Positions 16,614 through 24,579 of a stretch of 64,000 bases of DNA are shown in pieces. The stretch's first letter is position 1; each line of letters begins with the position of its first letter. The notes beneath the pieces are model-generated. The model ran no database searches and had not been told where the DNA came from. It saw only the letters and a program-made list of their open reading frames with translations. The stretch comes from Dethiosulfovibrio peptidovorans (lineage in GTDB: Bacteria > Synergistota > Synergistia > Synergistales > Dethiosulfovibrionaceae), in contig PDTB01000017.1 of NCBI GenBank assembly GCA_002748665.1, positions 47,011-111,010 on the forward strand, written 5' to 3'. The position numbers were made by a program, and so were the translations under genes.

Positions 16614-17983
16614 CGTAGAGCCTCCAGAACCCGTTCCATCCGATTCGACAGGGAGCCTTTGATCAGAACCAGGTCTTTGGGCCTCAGCTCCTGCTTCAAC
16701 GCTTCGATAAGCGCGTCCATTTCCTTCCAGACTCGATGATTTGCCCGAAGAGGCCAGCTTGAGCCGAAGAGATAGAGATTCCCTGTCCTTTCCGCCTTCT
16801 TCAGGATCTCCTCGTGCGCTTTTTTTGAGGCTTCTCCCATCTCTCTCATTTCACCCAGAACGAGAAAACAACGCTCCTTCGGAACTGGAGCACTGCGTAC
16901 CAAGTCCAGTGCGGCACTCATGGATGCAGGATTAGCGTTGTAGGACTCGTCCAATACCTGAACTCCGTTCAGAGACAACAGACGCCCCCGCCCTTTGCAG
17001 GAGGTACAGTGGCTCAGACGATAAGCGACCTCTCCGGGATCTCGACCAAGGTGGACAGCGGTTCCCCAAGCCAGAGCGAGGAGAAGGGCGTTCTGAACGC
17101 CCGACATCTTGGCCCTCACGGTCCAAGAGCCATTCCTATGATGAGGTAACTCTAACTTCACAGAGACAATCGGCACATCGGACCAGATCAAGGATCGGTC
17201 TTTTACCAGAACCTTCCCCTCTCCCTCCCCAACAGCCCAGGCTTTCCATCGAGAGTCGTCTGATCGGGCCTGGATGGCTTTGCTCAGTTCTTGATCGTTC
17301 CCATTGTAAATGACCGTTCTCAAACGGGAAGAGCCGAAGATCTCCGACTTGGCCTGAACGACTCCGTTCAGATCGCCCAGGCCCTCCAGGTGTGCCTCGG
17401 AAATCTTGGTGAGGACGACCACATCTGGCGGGAAGAGAGAGACCATCTCGGCAATCTCGCCCGGGTGATTGGTCCCCATCTCCAACACGGCGATGGAGGT
17501 TGTGACAGGCATCTCTGCCAGGGTGAGGGCACAGCCGATTTTTGTGTTATGACTCTGTCGAGCTCGATAGACTCCTGCGTGCGAACCGCCCAAAGCTTTG
17601 GCTATCATCTCACGGGTCGTTGTTTTGCCCACGCTGCCGGTCACAGCTATCACGTTGGTGAGCTGTTTCATTCGAGTCTCGGCGAGACGAATCAGGGAGG
17701 CTTCGACATCTGCGACCAGTATGTATCGCCCTGAAGGGACCTTCTTGTTGCCCCATCGATCCTGGTTCACCATGGCAGCTTCGGCCCCTCGGTCAAATGC
17801 CTGCTCCAGAAAATCATGCCCGTCAACTCTGCATCCCGGAAGAGCTACGAACAGGTCGCCGGGATGGACCGATCGGCTGTCTGGTGTGCACACGCCTCGT
17901 ATCGGTCCATCGCTCCCGACGAGATAACCTTCCGCCATCGAGGCCAGATCACTCCATCGAAGGCCCATGGGGTTTACGTCCAT
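16610..17983 (-). CDS. murF: UDP-MurNAc-tripeptide--D-alanyl-D-alanine ligase
   Basis: Adds D-Ala-D-Ala to complete the UDP-MurNAc-pentapeptide. Features are the N-terminal DSRSVHPGDLFVALPG, the P-loop TGSVGKTTT near 115-123, and MGTNHPGEIAEM, characteristic of MurF. From ATG 17983 it has 457 residues and overlaps murE by 10 bases. An in-frame ATG at 18007 also has a decent Shine-Dalgarno (AAGAGG) and would add eight residues, so the start is uncertain. Confidence 0.96.
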   Translation of the reverse strand: MDVNPMGLRWSDLASMAEGYLVGSDGPIRGVCTPDSRSVHPGDLFVALPGCRVDGHDFLEQAFDRGAEAAMVNQDRWGNKKVPSGRYILVADVEASLIRLAETRMKQLTNVIAVTGSVGKTTTREMIAKALGGSHAGVYRARQSHNTKIGCALTLAEMPVTTSIAVLEMGTNHPGEIAEMVSLFPPDVVVLTKISEAHLEGLGDLNGVVQAKSEIFGSSRLRTVIYNGNDQELSKAIQARSDDSRWKAWAVGEGEGKVLVKDRSLIWSDVPIVSVKLELPHHRNGSWTVRAKMSGVQNALLLALAWGTAVHLGRDPGEVAYRLSHCTSCKGRGRLLSLNGVQVLDESYNANPASMSAALDLVRSAPVPKERCFLVLGEMREMGEASKKAHEEILKKAERTGNLYLFGSSWPLRANHRVWKEMDALIEALKQELRPKDLVLIKGSLSNRMERVLEALR

Positions 17984-19464
17984 GACAGGCCTCGATCCTC
18001 TCCCCATCGTTGAACCTCTTGAGCATCGTTATAAGGGATTTTCGTGTCTCCAACGAGGATATACCGCTCAGGTCCCTTTCCGGAGATAACCACGATGTCA
18101 CCCAGTTCAGCCTGATCAAGGGCACGACGAATGGCCTGTGAACGGTCCAGAACGATCTCCCAGCTGGCGTTCGGGATCATCTTAACCCCTTTGAGAATGT
18201 CCTGGACAATGGCTTCTGGTTCCTCTGATCTGGGGTTATCCATCGTGAGGACAAGGTGGTCGGCCATCGAGGCTGCCACCTCTCCCATGGCCCATCGATT
18301 GTCCCGAAATCGATCTCCACCCAGGCCAAAAACACTGATGATCCGTCCCCGGCAAATCTCGGAGACGGCGTCAAGGAGGTTTTTAAGCGCATCGGTAGAG
18401 TGGGCGTAGTCCACCACTGCACATGGACCGTCGACAAAAGCGAATCGTTCCATTCGGCCGGGGATCTGGGGAAGAGTCCTCAGCCCCTCCAAAACCTCGT
18501 CCCGGTCGTACTTCAGGGCCAAAGATGCGGTGACGGCGGCCAAAACGTTGGCCACGTTGTAGCGCCCGATGATGGGCACGACCATCGGCAGGATCATTTC
18601 GTCCATGAGCAGATCAAATGAGACACCCCGATCACTGAGAGAGATGGAACGCGCTGATACGGATGCCTCCCGCCCCTCCATAGAATAGGTCAGAGCCGAG
18701 GGAATCCCTGAGGCCAACCGACGACCGTACGGATCATCCAGATTGATGATGGCCCGACCGCCCGGCTTGATATAGGATTCAAACAACAGATTTTTCGCCT
18801 GGAAATAGGATTCCATGTCTCCGTGATAGTCCAGATGTTCCGACGTTAGATTGGTGAAGACACCTACGTCAAAAAGACATCCCTCCAGACGTCCCTGCTC
18901 CAGACCATGAGACGACGCCTCCATGACACACCCGTGACATCCCTTGTTTACCATATTGGCCAGGTAGCTCTGTATATCCGGCCCCTCGGGCGTTGTTCTG
19001 TTGGCCTCCACTACTTGATCCCCATCGTCGTAACAGATGGTTCCCATCAGGCCGGTTTGTCCTCGACGGTTCATGATGGAGCGAATCATATATGTCGTCG
19101 TACTCTTGCCGTTCGTACCCGTCACTCCGACCATCGTCAGACGATTCGACGGCTGACCGGCGACGACGGCTGCTGCGACTCCCATGGCCCGTCGGGAATC
19201 CTTCACTATCAGGATGGGAAAGTCGTGAGGAAGGCCTTCAGGAAGGCGTTCACATAGCAGGGCCGTCGCACCACGTGCAACGGACTGAGCAGCATACTCA
19301 TGTCCATCGACGTGAGCTCCGGGGACACAGCAAAACAGGTCGCCAGAGGAGACCTTTCTGGAGTCAGAGACCACCGACCGAAGGGGAAAATCCATGGCGT
19401 GAATTGTCCTGATCAGGAATCCTCTCCGACGAAGCTCCTCCACAACTTGTTGAACTCCGTTCAT
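17974..19464 (-). CDS. murE: UDP-MurNAc-L-Ala-D-Glu--meso-diaminopimelate ligase
   Basis: Adds the third residue of the stem peptide. The 496-residue protein has the P-loop GTNGKST at 115-121, TNLTSEHLDYHGDMESYFQA around 200, and DNPRSEEP at 409-416. The DNPR motif marks meso-diaminopimelate specificity; L-lysine-type enzymes differ there. This predicts a Gram-negative-type A1gamma peptidoglycan. ATG 19464 is favoured over the GTG one codon upstream because of its 7-base spacing from GAGG. It follows ftsI by 9 bases. Confidence 0.96.
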   Translation of the reverse strand: MNGVQQVVEELRRRGFLIRTIHAMDFPLRSVVSDSRKVSSGDLFCCVPGAHVDGHEYAAQSVARGATALLCERLPEGLPHDFPILIVKDSRRAMGVAAAVVAGQPSNRLTMVGVTGTNGKSTTTYMIRSIMNRRGQTGLMGTICYDDGDQVVEANRTTPEGPDIQSYLANMVNKGCHGCVMEASSHGLEQGRLEGCLFDVGVFTNLTSEHLDYHGDMESYFQAKNLLFESYIKPGGRAIINLDDPYGRRLASGIPSALTYSMEGREASVSARSISLSDRGVSFDLLMDEMILPMVVPIIGRYNVANVLAAVTASLALKYDRDEVLEGLRTLPQIPGRMERFAFVDGPCAVVDYAHSTDALKNLLDAVSEICRGRIISVFGLGGDRFRDNRWAMGEVAASMADHLVLTMDNPRSEEPEAIVQDILKGVKMIPNASWEIVLDRSQAIRRALDQAELGDIVVISGKGPERYILVGDTKIPYNDAQEVQRWGEDRGLSWT

Positions 19465-19473
19465 CACAGTGCC

Positions 19474-21096
19474 TCACTCTCCCGAATCCAACCGTTCGAT
19501 GTCTTCTACCATAAAGCGAAAGGGTGGTGCCGCTACCTCTCCGCCGTAATATCGTCCTGCACGGGGTTCTCCCAGAACGACCAACAAGGTGTACTGAGGA
19601 TCATCGTAAGGCCAGTATCCGATAAAAGACCCCACCATCCGCTCTTTTTTATATGTGCCCTTCTCCGCCACTTGGGCGGTGCCGGTCTTTCCTCCGATCT
19701 TTACAGACGAACACTCGGCCTCCTTGCCCGTTCCCTCTGTCACTACTTTTCGAAGGACGTTTCTGAACCATCGAACATACTGGGAGGAGAGGACGTTTCG
19801 AACCACCTCTGTCGCTGATCGATATACCACTTTGCCGTGGCTGTCCTGAACCTCGTCCACTACGTGAGGACGAAGAAGCCTCCCACCATTGGCGATAGCG
19901 TTGAACGCCATAGTGAGCTGCAATGGCGTTATCGCCACCCCCTGGCCTATTGCAACGTTAGAAGGAATGACCCCATACCATCGTTCCGGTGGGAGGAGCA
20001 ACCCTGATTCCTCCCCGTTAAGTTCGACCCCTGTCGGGTGGCCGACTCCCCATGCCTGGAGATCCTTATATGCCTCGTAGGGGTTCCATTTCATTCCGAT
20101 CTGGGCCATGGCGACGTTGGATGAATAGATGAGAACATGGGGCAAGTCGATCTTCCCCTTCCCTGTACCGTGTGAGTTTGATATCCATCCATCGGCCACC
20201 TTTATTCGTCCTCGATCCAGAAAATGGGATCTTTTTGACACGATGCCCGACTGAAGGGCCATGGCCATCACAATCGGTTTCAGAGTGGATCCCGGCTCGT
20301 ACACTCGACTGATACAACAATTGACCATGTTCTTCGTCTTCATGGATTCTCTCTTATTGCCGTCGAAGGTCGGCCAGCTCGCCATGCCGAGGATCCGGCC
20401 GCTCTCGCTCTCGATACAAAGGGCTGCCCCCCATTTGGCTTTCTCCTTCATCGCAGCGGCGAAGAGGTGTTTTTCGAGGATATACTGAATACGTCGGTCT
20501 ATGGTCAGACGCACGATGCCGTCTTTGAGCTTCTCGCCCTCACGACCATCTCGACCGCCTATCCTGACGGACCACTGAGCCGGTGTGAAGAGAACATCGT
20601 CCCAGATTCGCTCCAGACCGGACAGACCGTGTCCGTCGATATCGCACACACCCAGAACGTGAGAAAGCAAAGCCCCGTTAGGATACGAACGACGATTTTC
20701 CTGAAGGGCAAAGAGTCCGTCCAATCCCAGCTCCAGGATTTTTTTTGCCTGAACATCCTTGATCTGGCGATCGAGCCAGAAGAAGCGTCCCTTCATAGGG
20801 CTCGACAGAGAACGAACCTTTTGAGGGGGAATCAATCCCTTGAGGCGATGAGCCTGTTTTGTGTCCCATATCTGAGGGTCAACGTATAGACTGGCGGCAG
20901 GAACCGACAGGGCTAAAGGCTCTCCTCTTCGATCTACGATCATCCCTCGATTTGAAAAGGTCCGGGCGATACCACCTGTCTGGGCACTCAGTCTGGTGAG
21001 AGTCCTGCTCTCCGGGTGAACTTGAAGAGCCCAGGTTCTCCACACAAGAACTGCCAATACAGTCGCCAGGAGCCCCCAGGGGAGATGTTTTTTCAT
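19474..21096 (-). CDS. ftsI: Septal peptidoglycan transpeptidase FtsI (class B PBP)
   Basis: Cross-links peptidoglycan at the septum in partnership with FtsW. The 540-residue protein has one N-terminal membrane helix (about 6-22), a pedestal domain starting with GMIVDRRGEPLA, and the three penicillin-binding motifs: S270-T-L-K, S325-S-N and K470-T-G. There are no PASTA repeats at the C-terminus, as in Gram-negative FtsI. Preceded by the small FtsL-like gene. The Shine-Dalgarno is weak, so coupling to ftsL is possible. Confidence 0.96.
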   Translation of the reverse strand: MKKHLPWGLLATVLAVLVWRTWALQVHPESRTLTRLSAQTGGIARTFSNRGMIVDRRGEPLALSVPAASLYVDPQIWDTKQAHRLKGLIPPQKVRSLSSPMKGRFFWLDRQIKDVQAKKILELGLDGLFALQENRRSYPNGALLSHVLGVCDIDGHGLSGLERIWDDVLFTPAQWSVRIGGRDGREGEKLKDGIVRLTIDRRIQYILEKHLFAAAMKEKAKWGAALCIESESGRILGMASWPTFDGNKRESMKTKNMVNCCISRVYEPGSTLKPIVMAMALQSGIVSKRSHFLDRGRIKVADGWISNSHGTGKGKIDLPHVLIYSSNVAMAQIGMKWNPYEAYKDLQAWGVGHPTGVELNGEESGLLLPPERWYGVIPSNVAIGQGVAITPLQLTMAFNAIANGGRLLRPHVVDEVQDSHGKVVYRSATEVVRNVLSSQYVRWFRNVLRKVVTEGTGKEAECSSVKIGGKTGTAQVAEKGTYKKERMVGSFIGYWPYDDPQYTLLVVLGEPRAGRYYGGEVAAPPFRFMVEDIERLDSGE

Positions 21097-21114
21097 GAGA
21101 AACGCCGAAGAACC

Positions 21115-21519
21115 CTAACGCTTGAGCCTCGGCGATATCCCGAAACCAGGCAGGGATCCCCTCCAGCGTTCACTATCCAGAGGTTTCTCAAGAGCGGTTG
21201 AAAGGGACATCTGTACATGGACGACACCTGCCACGGTGGTCTCCGTCATCCCCAAACGCTCACAGGCATATCCATAGACCACCGAGGGAGACGAGAGAGC
21301 GAAACACTTTTTATGGGTCGACGTCACATCTCGATCTATAGCCTGAGCCCGATGAATAACGCTGTTCAACCGAGCCTCCAACGCCAGTCCCTTCATCCGA
21401 AGAGACACGAGGGTCGTACACAGTCCCATGATGATCACAACCATAACGACCGCCACAGGGGTCATAGCATGTCCCGAATCTATCTGGTCGTTTCTTGGTC
21501 GTGCTCGATATGGGGCCAT
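21115..21519 (-). CDS. ftsL: FtsL-like small division protein
   Basis: 134 residues: a short charged cytoplasmic N-terminus, one transmembrane helix at about 20-41, then a helical, heptad-rich stretch that could form a coiled coil (ALEARLNSVIHRAQAIDRDV). This topology and the location between rsmH and ftsI fit FtsL, which scaffolds FtsQ and FtsB and activates FtsWI. FtsL sequences diverge too much to be sure from similarity. AAGGAGAG precedes ATG 21519. The C-terminal 50 residues (a Pro/Gly/Arg-rich tail) are longer than usual. Confidence 0.65.
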   Translation of the reverse strand: MAPYRARPRNDQIDSGHAMTPVAVVMVVIIMGLCTTLVSLRMKGLALEARLNSVIHRAQAIDRDVTSTHKKCFALSSPSVVYGYACERLGMTETTVAGVVHVQMSLSTALEKPLDSERWRGSLPGFGISPRLKR

Positions 21520-21550
21520 CTCAACGTCTCTCCTTTCCTCTTGAAGTCTT

Positions 21551-22459
21551 TTATTTTTTCATAAACGCTCTGAGCTTGGCGCTTCGGCTTTTTGGGTTTT
21601 TCTCGACCTCCCGTTCAGACGGCAGCAGAGCCTTTCGGGTAAGAATCACACCAGTGCCAGCGTTGGCCCATTCTCGAAAACGCCACTTCACAGGTCTGTC
21701 CTCCAGAGAGTGATAGTCCACAACCACTATCACCCCTTGGGGTGCTAAAATCTCAAGGGCTTGGTCGAGACCTCGATCCAACGAGTCCAGTTCCTGATTG
21801 ACGGCGATACGAAGAGCTTGAAAAACCTTCCTGGCGGGATGTCCCTTGGCCTTACGCATCACCGGTGCGGGTAAGGTCTCTCGTATGATCGACACCAATG
21901 TGTCGGTGTCTTTCAAGCGACCATAGGCTTTTCGGTGTCGGTCAATGGCCTTGGCGATAGGCCAGGCAAACCGTTCCTCGCCGTAACGCCGAAAAATATC
22001 ACAGATATCCTGTGTCGAGAGAATTTCCAGCAAATCGGCGGCTGAGGGAGCAGTGCCATTTTCCCCATCCATCCTCATATCCAAGGGACCGTTCTCTCGG
22101 AAGGAAAACCCTCTCTCGGGCAAGCTCAGCTGCATGTTGGAGACGCCCAGGTCGAAGACGACCCCGTTGATCGGCACAGCGCCGACCTCGCTCAGAAGAC
22201 AGGACATGTCGGCAAAATTGCCCTCTAAGGGATAAAATCGTTCTCCAAATCCCTGGAGACGTCTGGAAGCCATCTCCAGGGCCTGGGGGTCCCGGTCGAT
22301 CCCAAAGACCGTAGCCCTGGGAAAACGACGAAGCATAGCCTCCGAATATCCTCCCAGTCCCAGAGTGCCGTCCACCAATCGAAGAGGAGTGTCTATGGCG
22401 TTAAACGTCTCCATGACCTGATCCAACATCACGGGGATATGTTCGACCCTCTCCGTCAC
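21551..22459 (-). CDS. rsmH: 16S rRNA (cytosine-1402-N4)-methyltransferase RsmH
   Basis: SAM-dependent methylation of 16S rRNA C1402. The 302-residue protein starts HIPVMLDQVMETF and has the SAM loop VDGTLGLGGYSE (29-40), FDLGVSNMQL, and C-terminal VVDYHSLEDRPVK, all typical of the MraW/RsmH family. The GTG start overlaps the mraZ stop as GTGA, with GAGGAAG 7 bases upstream. It is second in the dcw cluster, its usual place. Confidence 0.97.
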   Translation of the reverse strand: MTERVEHIPVMLDQVMETFNAIDTPLRLVDGTLGLGGYSEAMLRRFPRATVFGIDRDPQALEMASRRLQGFGERFYPLEGNFADMSCLLSEVGAVPINGVVFDLGVSNMQLSLPERGFSFRENGPLDMRMDGENGTAPSAADLLEILSTQDICDIFRRYGEERFAWPIAKAIDRHRKAYGRLKDTDTLVSIIRETLPAPVMRKAKGHPARKVFQALRIAVNQELDSLDRGLDQALEILAPQGVIVVVDYHSLEDRPVKWRFREWANAGTGVILTRKALLPSEREVEKNPKSRSAKLRAFMKK

Positions 22460-22878
22460 TCCATCACTTCCTCAATCATGCTCCCCAGTCCGTCGAGCAA
22501 GGCTGAACGGCGTTCGACCCAACGCTGAGAATCCCATATCTCGATGTGATCCTCCACCCCTATGACCGACACGTCTCCGTCAAGACAGGCGTAGTTACGA
22601 AGCCCCGGAGAAATCATAATTCGCCCAGTTTTATCGGGTACCACCTCGTCGGCCATGGAGAAAAGAACTCGCTTGAAGTTTCTCGCACGTTCCTTGGAGA
22701 AAGGAAGGGCGTCAAAACGAGATACGAACGCTTCCCAGTTTTCCATGGGGTAGATAGCCATACATTGTTCCATCCCCACGGTGCAGATCAGCGGAGAACC
22801 AAGAGCACGACGAAATCGAGAAGGAAGAATCAGCCGCCCCTTTTCGTCGATCTTATGGTCGAAGCTCCCCAAAAACAT
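22456..22878 (-). CDS. mraZ: Transcriptional regulator MraZ
   Basis: AbrB-fold DNA-binding protein that regulates its own dcw operon. The 140-residue protein starts at ATG 22878 with FLGSFDHKIDEKGRLILPSRF and repeats the motif in the second half (ADEVVPDKTGRIMISPGLR), as expected for the two SpoVT/AbrB-like halves. A longer frame to 22956 runs back through the operator and promoter and is not used. A four-repeat operator and a promoter lie immediately upstream, so autoregulation is likely. Confidence 0.96.
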   Translation of the reverse strand: MFLGSFDHKIDEKGRLILPSRFRRALGSPLICTVGMEQCMAIYPMENWEAFVSRFDALPFSKERARNFKRVLFSMADEVVPDKTGRIMISPGLRNYACLDGDVSVIGVEDHIEIWDSQRWVERRSALLDGLGSMIEEVME

Positions 22879-22887
22879 GGAAAACAC

Positions 22888-22922
22888 CCCCAAAATACTC
22901 CACGATGCTCCACTTTCTACCA
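22888..22922 (-). promoter_or_regulatory. MraZ operator: four TGG repeats at exact 10-bp spacing
   Basis: On the coding strand, TGG occurs four times with a 10-base period; on the plus strand CCA falls at 22890, 22900, 22910 and 22920. MraZ is known to bind tandem GTGG-type repeats spaced 10 bp apart upstream of mraZ. The array lies between the predicted -10 box and the mraZ start, where binding would block transcription. Confidence 0.8.
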
Positions 22923-22927
22923 CATAA

Positions 22928-22956
22928 ACAGTAAAACGAAAATCGAAAAGAGTCAA
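22928..22956 (-). promoter_or_regulatory. Predicted promoter of the mraZ/dcw operon
   Basis: On the minus strand TTGACT (-35, plus coordinates 22951-22956) is separated by 17 bases from TACTGT (-10, 22928-22933). The -35 box matches the sigma-70 consensus at 5/6, the -10 only at 3/6. A start site near 22921 would place the MraZ repeats right at the beginning of the transcript. Confidence 0.55.
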
Positions 22957-23072
22957 GTACTATGGGTTTTTTTTCTTTATTTTTTGTGGGAAAAGTTGTG
23001 GAGAGTCGTAAGGCGTAAGCCCTTTTGAGACATCACGAGAACGATAGGGGCTAAGAGAATGGAGCGTTACTT

Positions 23073-23117
23073 AAAAAAAGTGTCGATGCGCCTTCTCGAC
23101 ACATCGACACTTTTTTT
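23073..23117 (-). terminator. Strong intrinsic terminator after tRNA-Sec
   Basis: Perfect 16-bp inverted repeat: arms 23073-23088 and 23102-23117 (AAAAAAAGTGTCGATG and its complement) around a 13-base loop. It has A-runs on one side and T-runs on the other, so it could work in both directions. It lies 10 bases beyond the tRNA 3' end and closes the def-to-tRNA transcription unit before the dcw promoter. Confidence 0.85.
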
Positions 23118-23126
23118 ATTTGTTAT

Positions 23127-23226
23127 TGGCGGAGACGTGTGGGAATCGAACCCACCGAGGACGGCCCTATGCCGCCCCCCGCACGGGTTTGAAGCCCGGG
23201 GCGCCCACCAGGACACATTCGTCTCC
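23127..23226 (-). tRNA. selC: Selenocysteine tRNA (anticodon UCA), CCA encoded
   Basis: 100 nt. Acceptor GGAGACG pairs with CGTCTCC, followed by GCCA, so the 3' CCA is encoded. The anticodon TCA reads opal stop codons (plus coordinates 23190-23192, in a CTTCAAA loop). The D stem is 6 bp (GTGTCC/GGGCGC with wobbles) and a long variable arm has a 7-bp stem (GGGCGGC/GCCGTCC). The T arm is GTGGG-TTCGATT-CCCAC. Extra-long variable arm, 6-bp D stem and UCA anticodon are diagnostic for tRNA-Sec. The expected eighth acceptor pair appears to be an A-A mismatch. Its presence implies that the organism makes selenoproteins. Confidence 0.95.
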
Positions 23227-23240
23227 GAAGGACAAACTGT

Positions 23241-23269
23241 ATTGTATCTTATTTCCTCCGATTTGAAAA
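23241..23269 (-). promoter_or_regulatory. Possible promoter for tRNA-Sec
   Basis: On the minus strand TACAAT (23241-23246) is preceded at 17 bases by TTTTCA (23264-23269). The -10 box is good (5/6) and the -35 weak. The tRNA could equally be read from the upstream operon, as only 51 bases separate it from the dnaJ-like gene. Confidence 0.4.
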
Positions 23270-23277
23270 CCGAGGCC

Positions 23278-23697
23278 TTAAAATCCCCGTTCCCTTCGGA
23301 TGGTCTCGTACGCTGACTGGATCTCCTGAAACCTCCTGGAAGCCAAACGGATAAACTCCTCGTCCAGATTCATACCGACAAACTTGTCGGGGTGATATGT
23401 GCCAATCAGGTCTCGATAGGCCCGCTTGATCTCCTCGACCGAGCTCGAACGGGAACAGCCCAACACCTCATACGGAGATCGGCGATTCAACGATTCCGAC
23501 CCGGTTGATCGGTGTCGCTGTTGCCCTCTATCTTGAAATCCCCGGTAACCAGGTGAGCCGCCATCCCTAAAAAAATCGCCGAACCCCTTGCCGTTTCGAT
23601 ATCGATAGATGGCCAGGGCGTTTCGGATGAACATCCCCACGACGTAGAAGATGATCAGTGGGAATATCATTCGAATCAAACGAAAAATTAAGGTCAT
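23278..23697 (-). CDS. J-domain protein with N-terminal membrane segment
   Basis: 139 residues. A hydrophobic N-terminus (about 1-30) is probably a membrane anchor, followed by a Gly/Arg/Gln-rich linker. A C-terminal J domain starts at SPYEVLGCSRSSSVEEIKRA and contains the HPD tripeptide at 102-104, essential for stimulating DnaK. It lacks the zinc-finger and substrate domains of true DnaJ. The layout resembles membrane-anchored co-chaperones such as DjlA. The partner and substrate are unknown. It follows pnp by 43 bases. Confidence 0.8.
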   Translation of the reverse strand: MTLIFRLIRMIFPLIIFYVVGMFIRNALAIYRYRNGKGFGDFFRDGGSPGYRGFQDRGQQRHRSTGSESLNRRSPYEVLGCSRSSSVEEIKRAYRDLIGTYHPDKFVGMNLDEEFIRLASRRFQEIQSAYETIRRERGF

Positions 23698-23740
23698 GAA
23701 TCGTGACCTCGTCCCACGGAGTCCTTAGGGGGCACGGCGA

Positions 23741-24553
23741 TCATAAGTGTTCGATAACCCCGCCAACCAGGGCAGTGAGTTTTTTCGCTGATTTGGCCAT
23801 CTCGTCCAGGACCTCCTGCTCAGAGAGTGGGTTAGACGTCATACCAGCGGCGTAATTGGCCACACACGAAATGGCGAAAACCCTCATGCCGCCATGACGA
23901 GCGGTGATAACCTCGGGCACCGTGGACATGCCCACTACATCGGCACCTAGAGTGCGAGCCATTCGGATCTCCGATGGAGTCTCGTAGGACGGTCCCGTAA
24001 AAGCGATGTACACCCCTCGTCTGGTACTGATCCCCTCGGAGCGGGCGACATTCTCGGCCAGTTCCAGGATATCGCGATCATAGGTGAAGGACATATCAGG
24101 GAATCGTTCCCCTAGATCGGGAAGGTTAGGGCCGATCAGGGGGTTGGTCCCCATAAAATTGATGTGGTCGTGAATCAAAACCATATCCCCAACACCCAGA
24201 CCGTGGTTCACCGCCCCACTGGCGTTGGAAGCGATGAAAACTGGCACGCCCCATCGGGCGAATACCCTGACGGGAAAGACGACCTTATCCATGGGATAGC
24301 CCTCGTAGACATGAAGTCGGCCCTGCATGGCCACGACTCGCTTTCCTCTGAAGGATCCCACCACGAGCCGACCAGCATGTCCCGGAGCGGTAGACTGAGC
24401 CCAGTGGGGAATTTCACTGTAGGGAATGATCACCTTATCCATTATGGCATCGGCCAAGGCTCCAAGGCCCGATCCCAAAACCACAGCCACATCAGGAATG
24501 TAGTCGATTTTTTCCCTGATAGCGGATAGGGCTTCATCGATAGATTTTATCAT
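23741..24553 (-). CDS. Purine-nucleoside phosphorylase, trimeric PunA type
   Basis: Cleaves purine (deoxy)nucleosides with phosphate to free base and (deoxy)ribose 1-phosphate. The 270-residue protein has AVVLGSGLGALAD at the N-terminus, APGHAGRLVVG, MQGRLHVYEGYPMDKVVFPVR split across the substrate region, and GMSTVPEVITARHGGMRV near 205-220. These identify the trimeric PNP/MTAP family; the N-containing YAAGM after SCVAN fits purine nucleosides rather than MTA. AGGAGG precedes ATG. A neighbouring xerD and pnp also occur together in Bacillus. Confidence 0.92.
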   Translation of the reverse strand: MIKSIDEALSAIREKIDYIPDVAVVLGSGLGALADAIMDKVIIPYSEIPHWAQSTAPGHAGRLVVGSFRGKRVVAMQGRLHVYEGYPMDKVVFPVRVFARWGVPVFIASNASGAVNHGLGVGDMVLIHDHINFMGTNPLIGPNLPDLGERFPDMSFTYDRDILELAENVARSEGISTRRGVYIAFTGPSYETPSEIRMARTLGADVVGMSTVPEVITARHGGMRVFAISCVANYAAGMTSNPLSEQEVLDEMAKSAKKLTALVGGVIEHL

Positions 24554-24579
24554 GATAATGTATTCCTCCTATATTGTGT

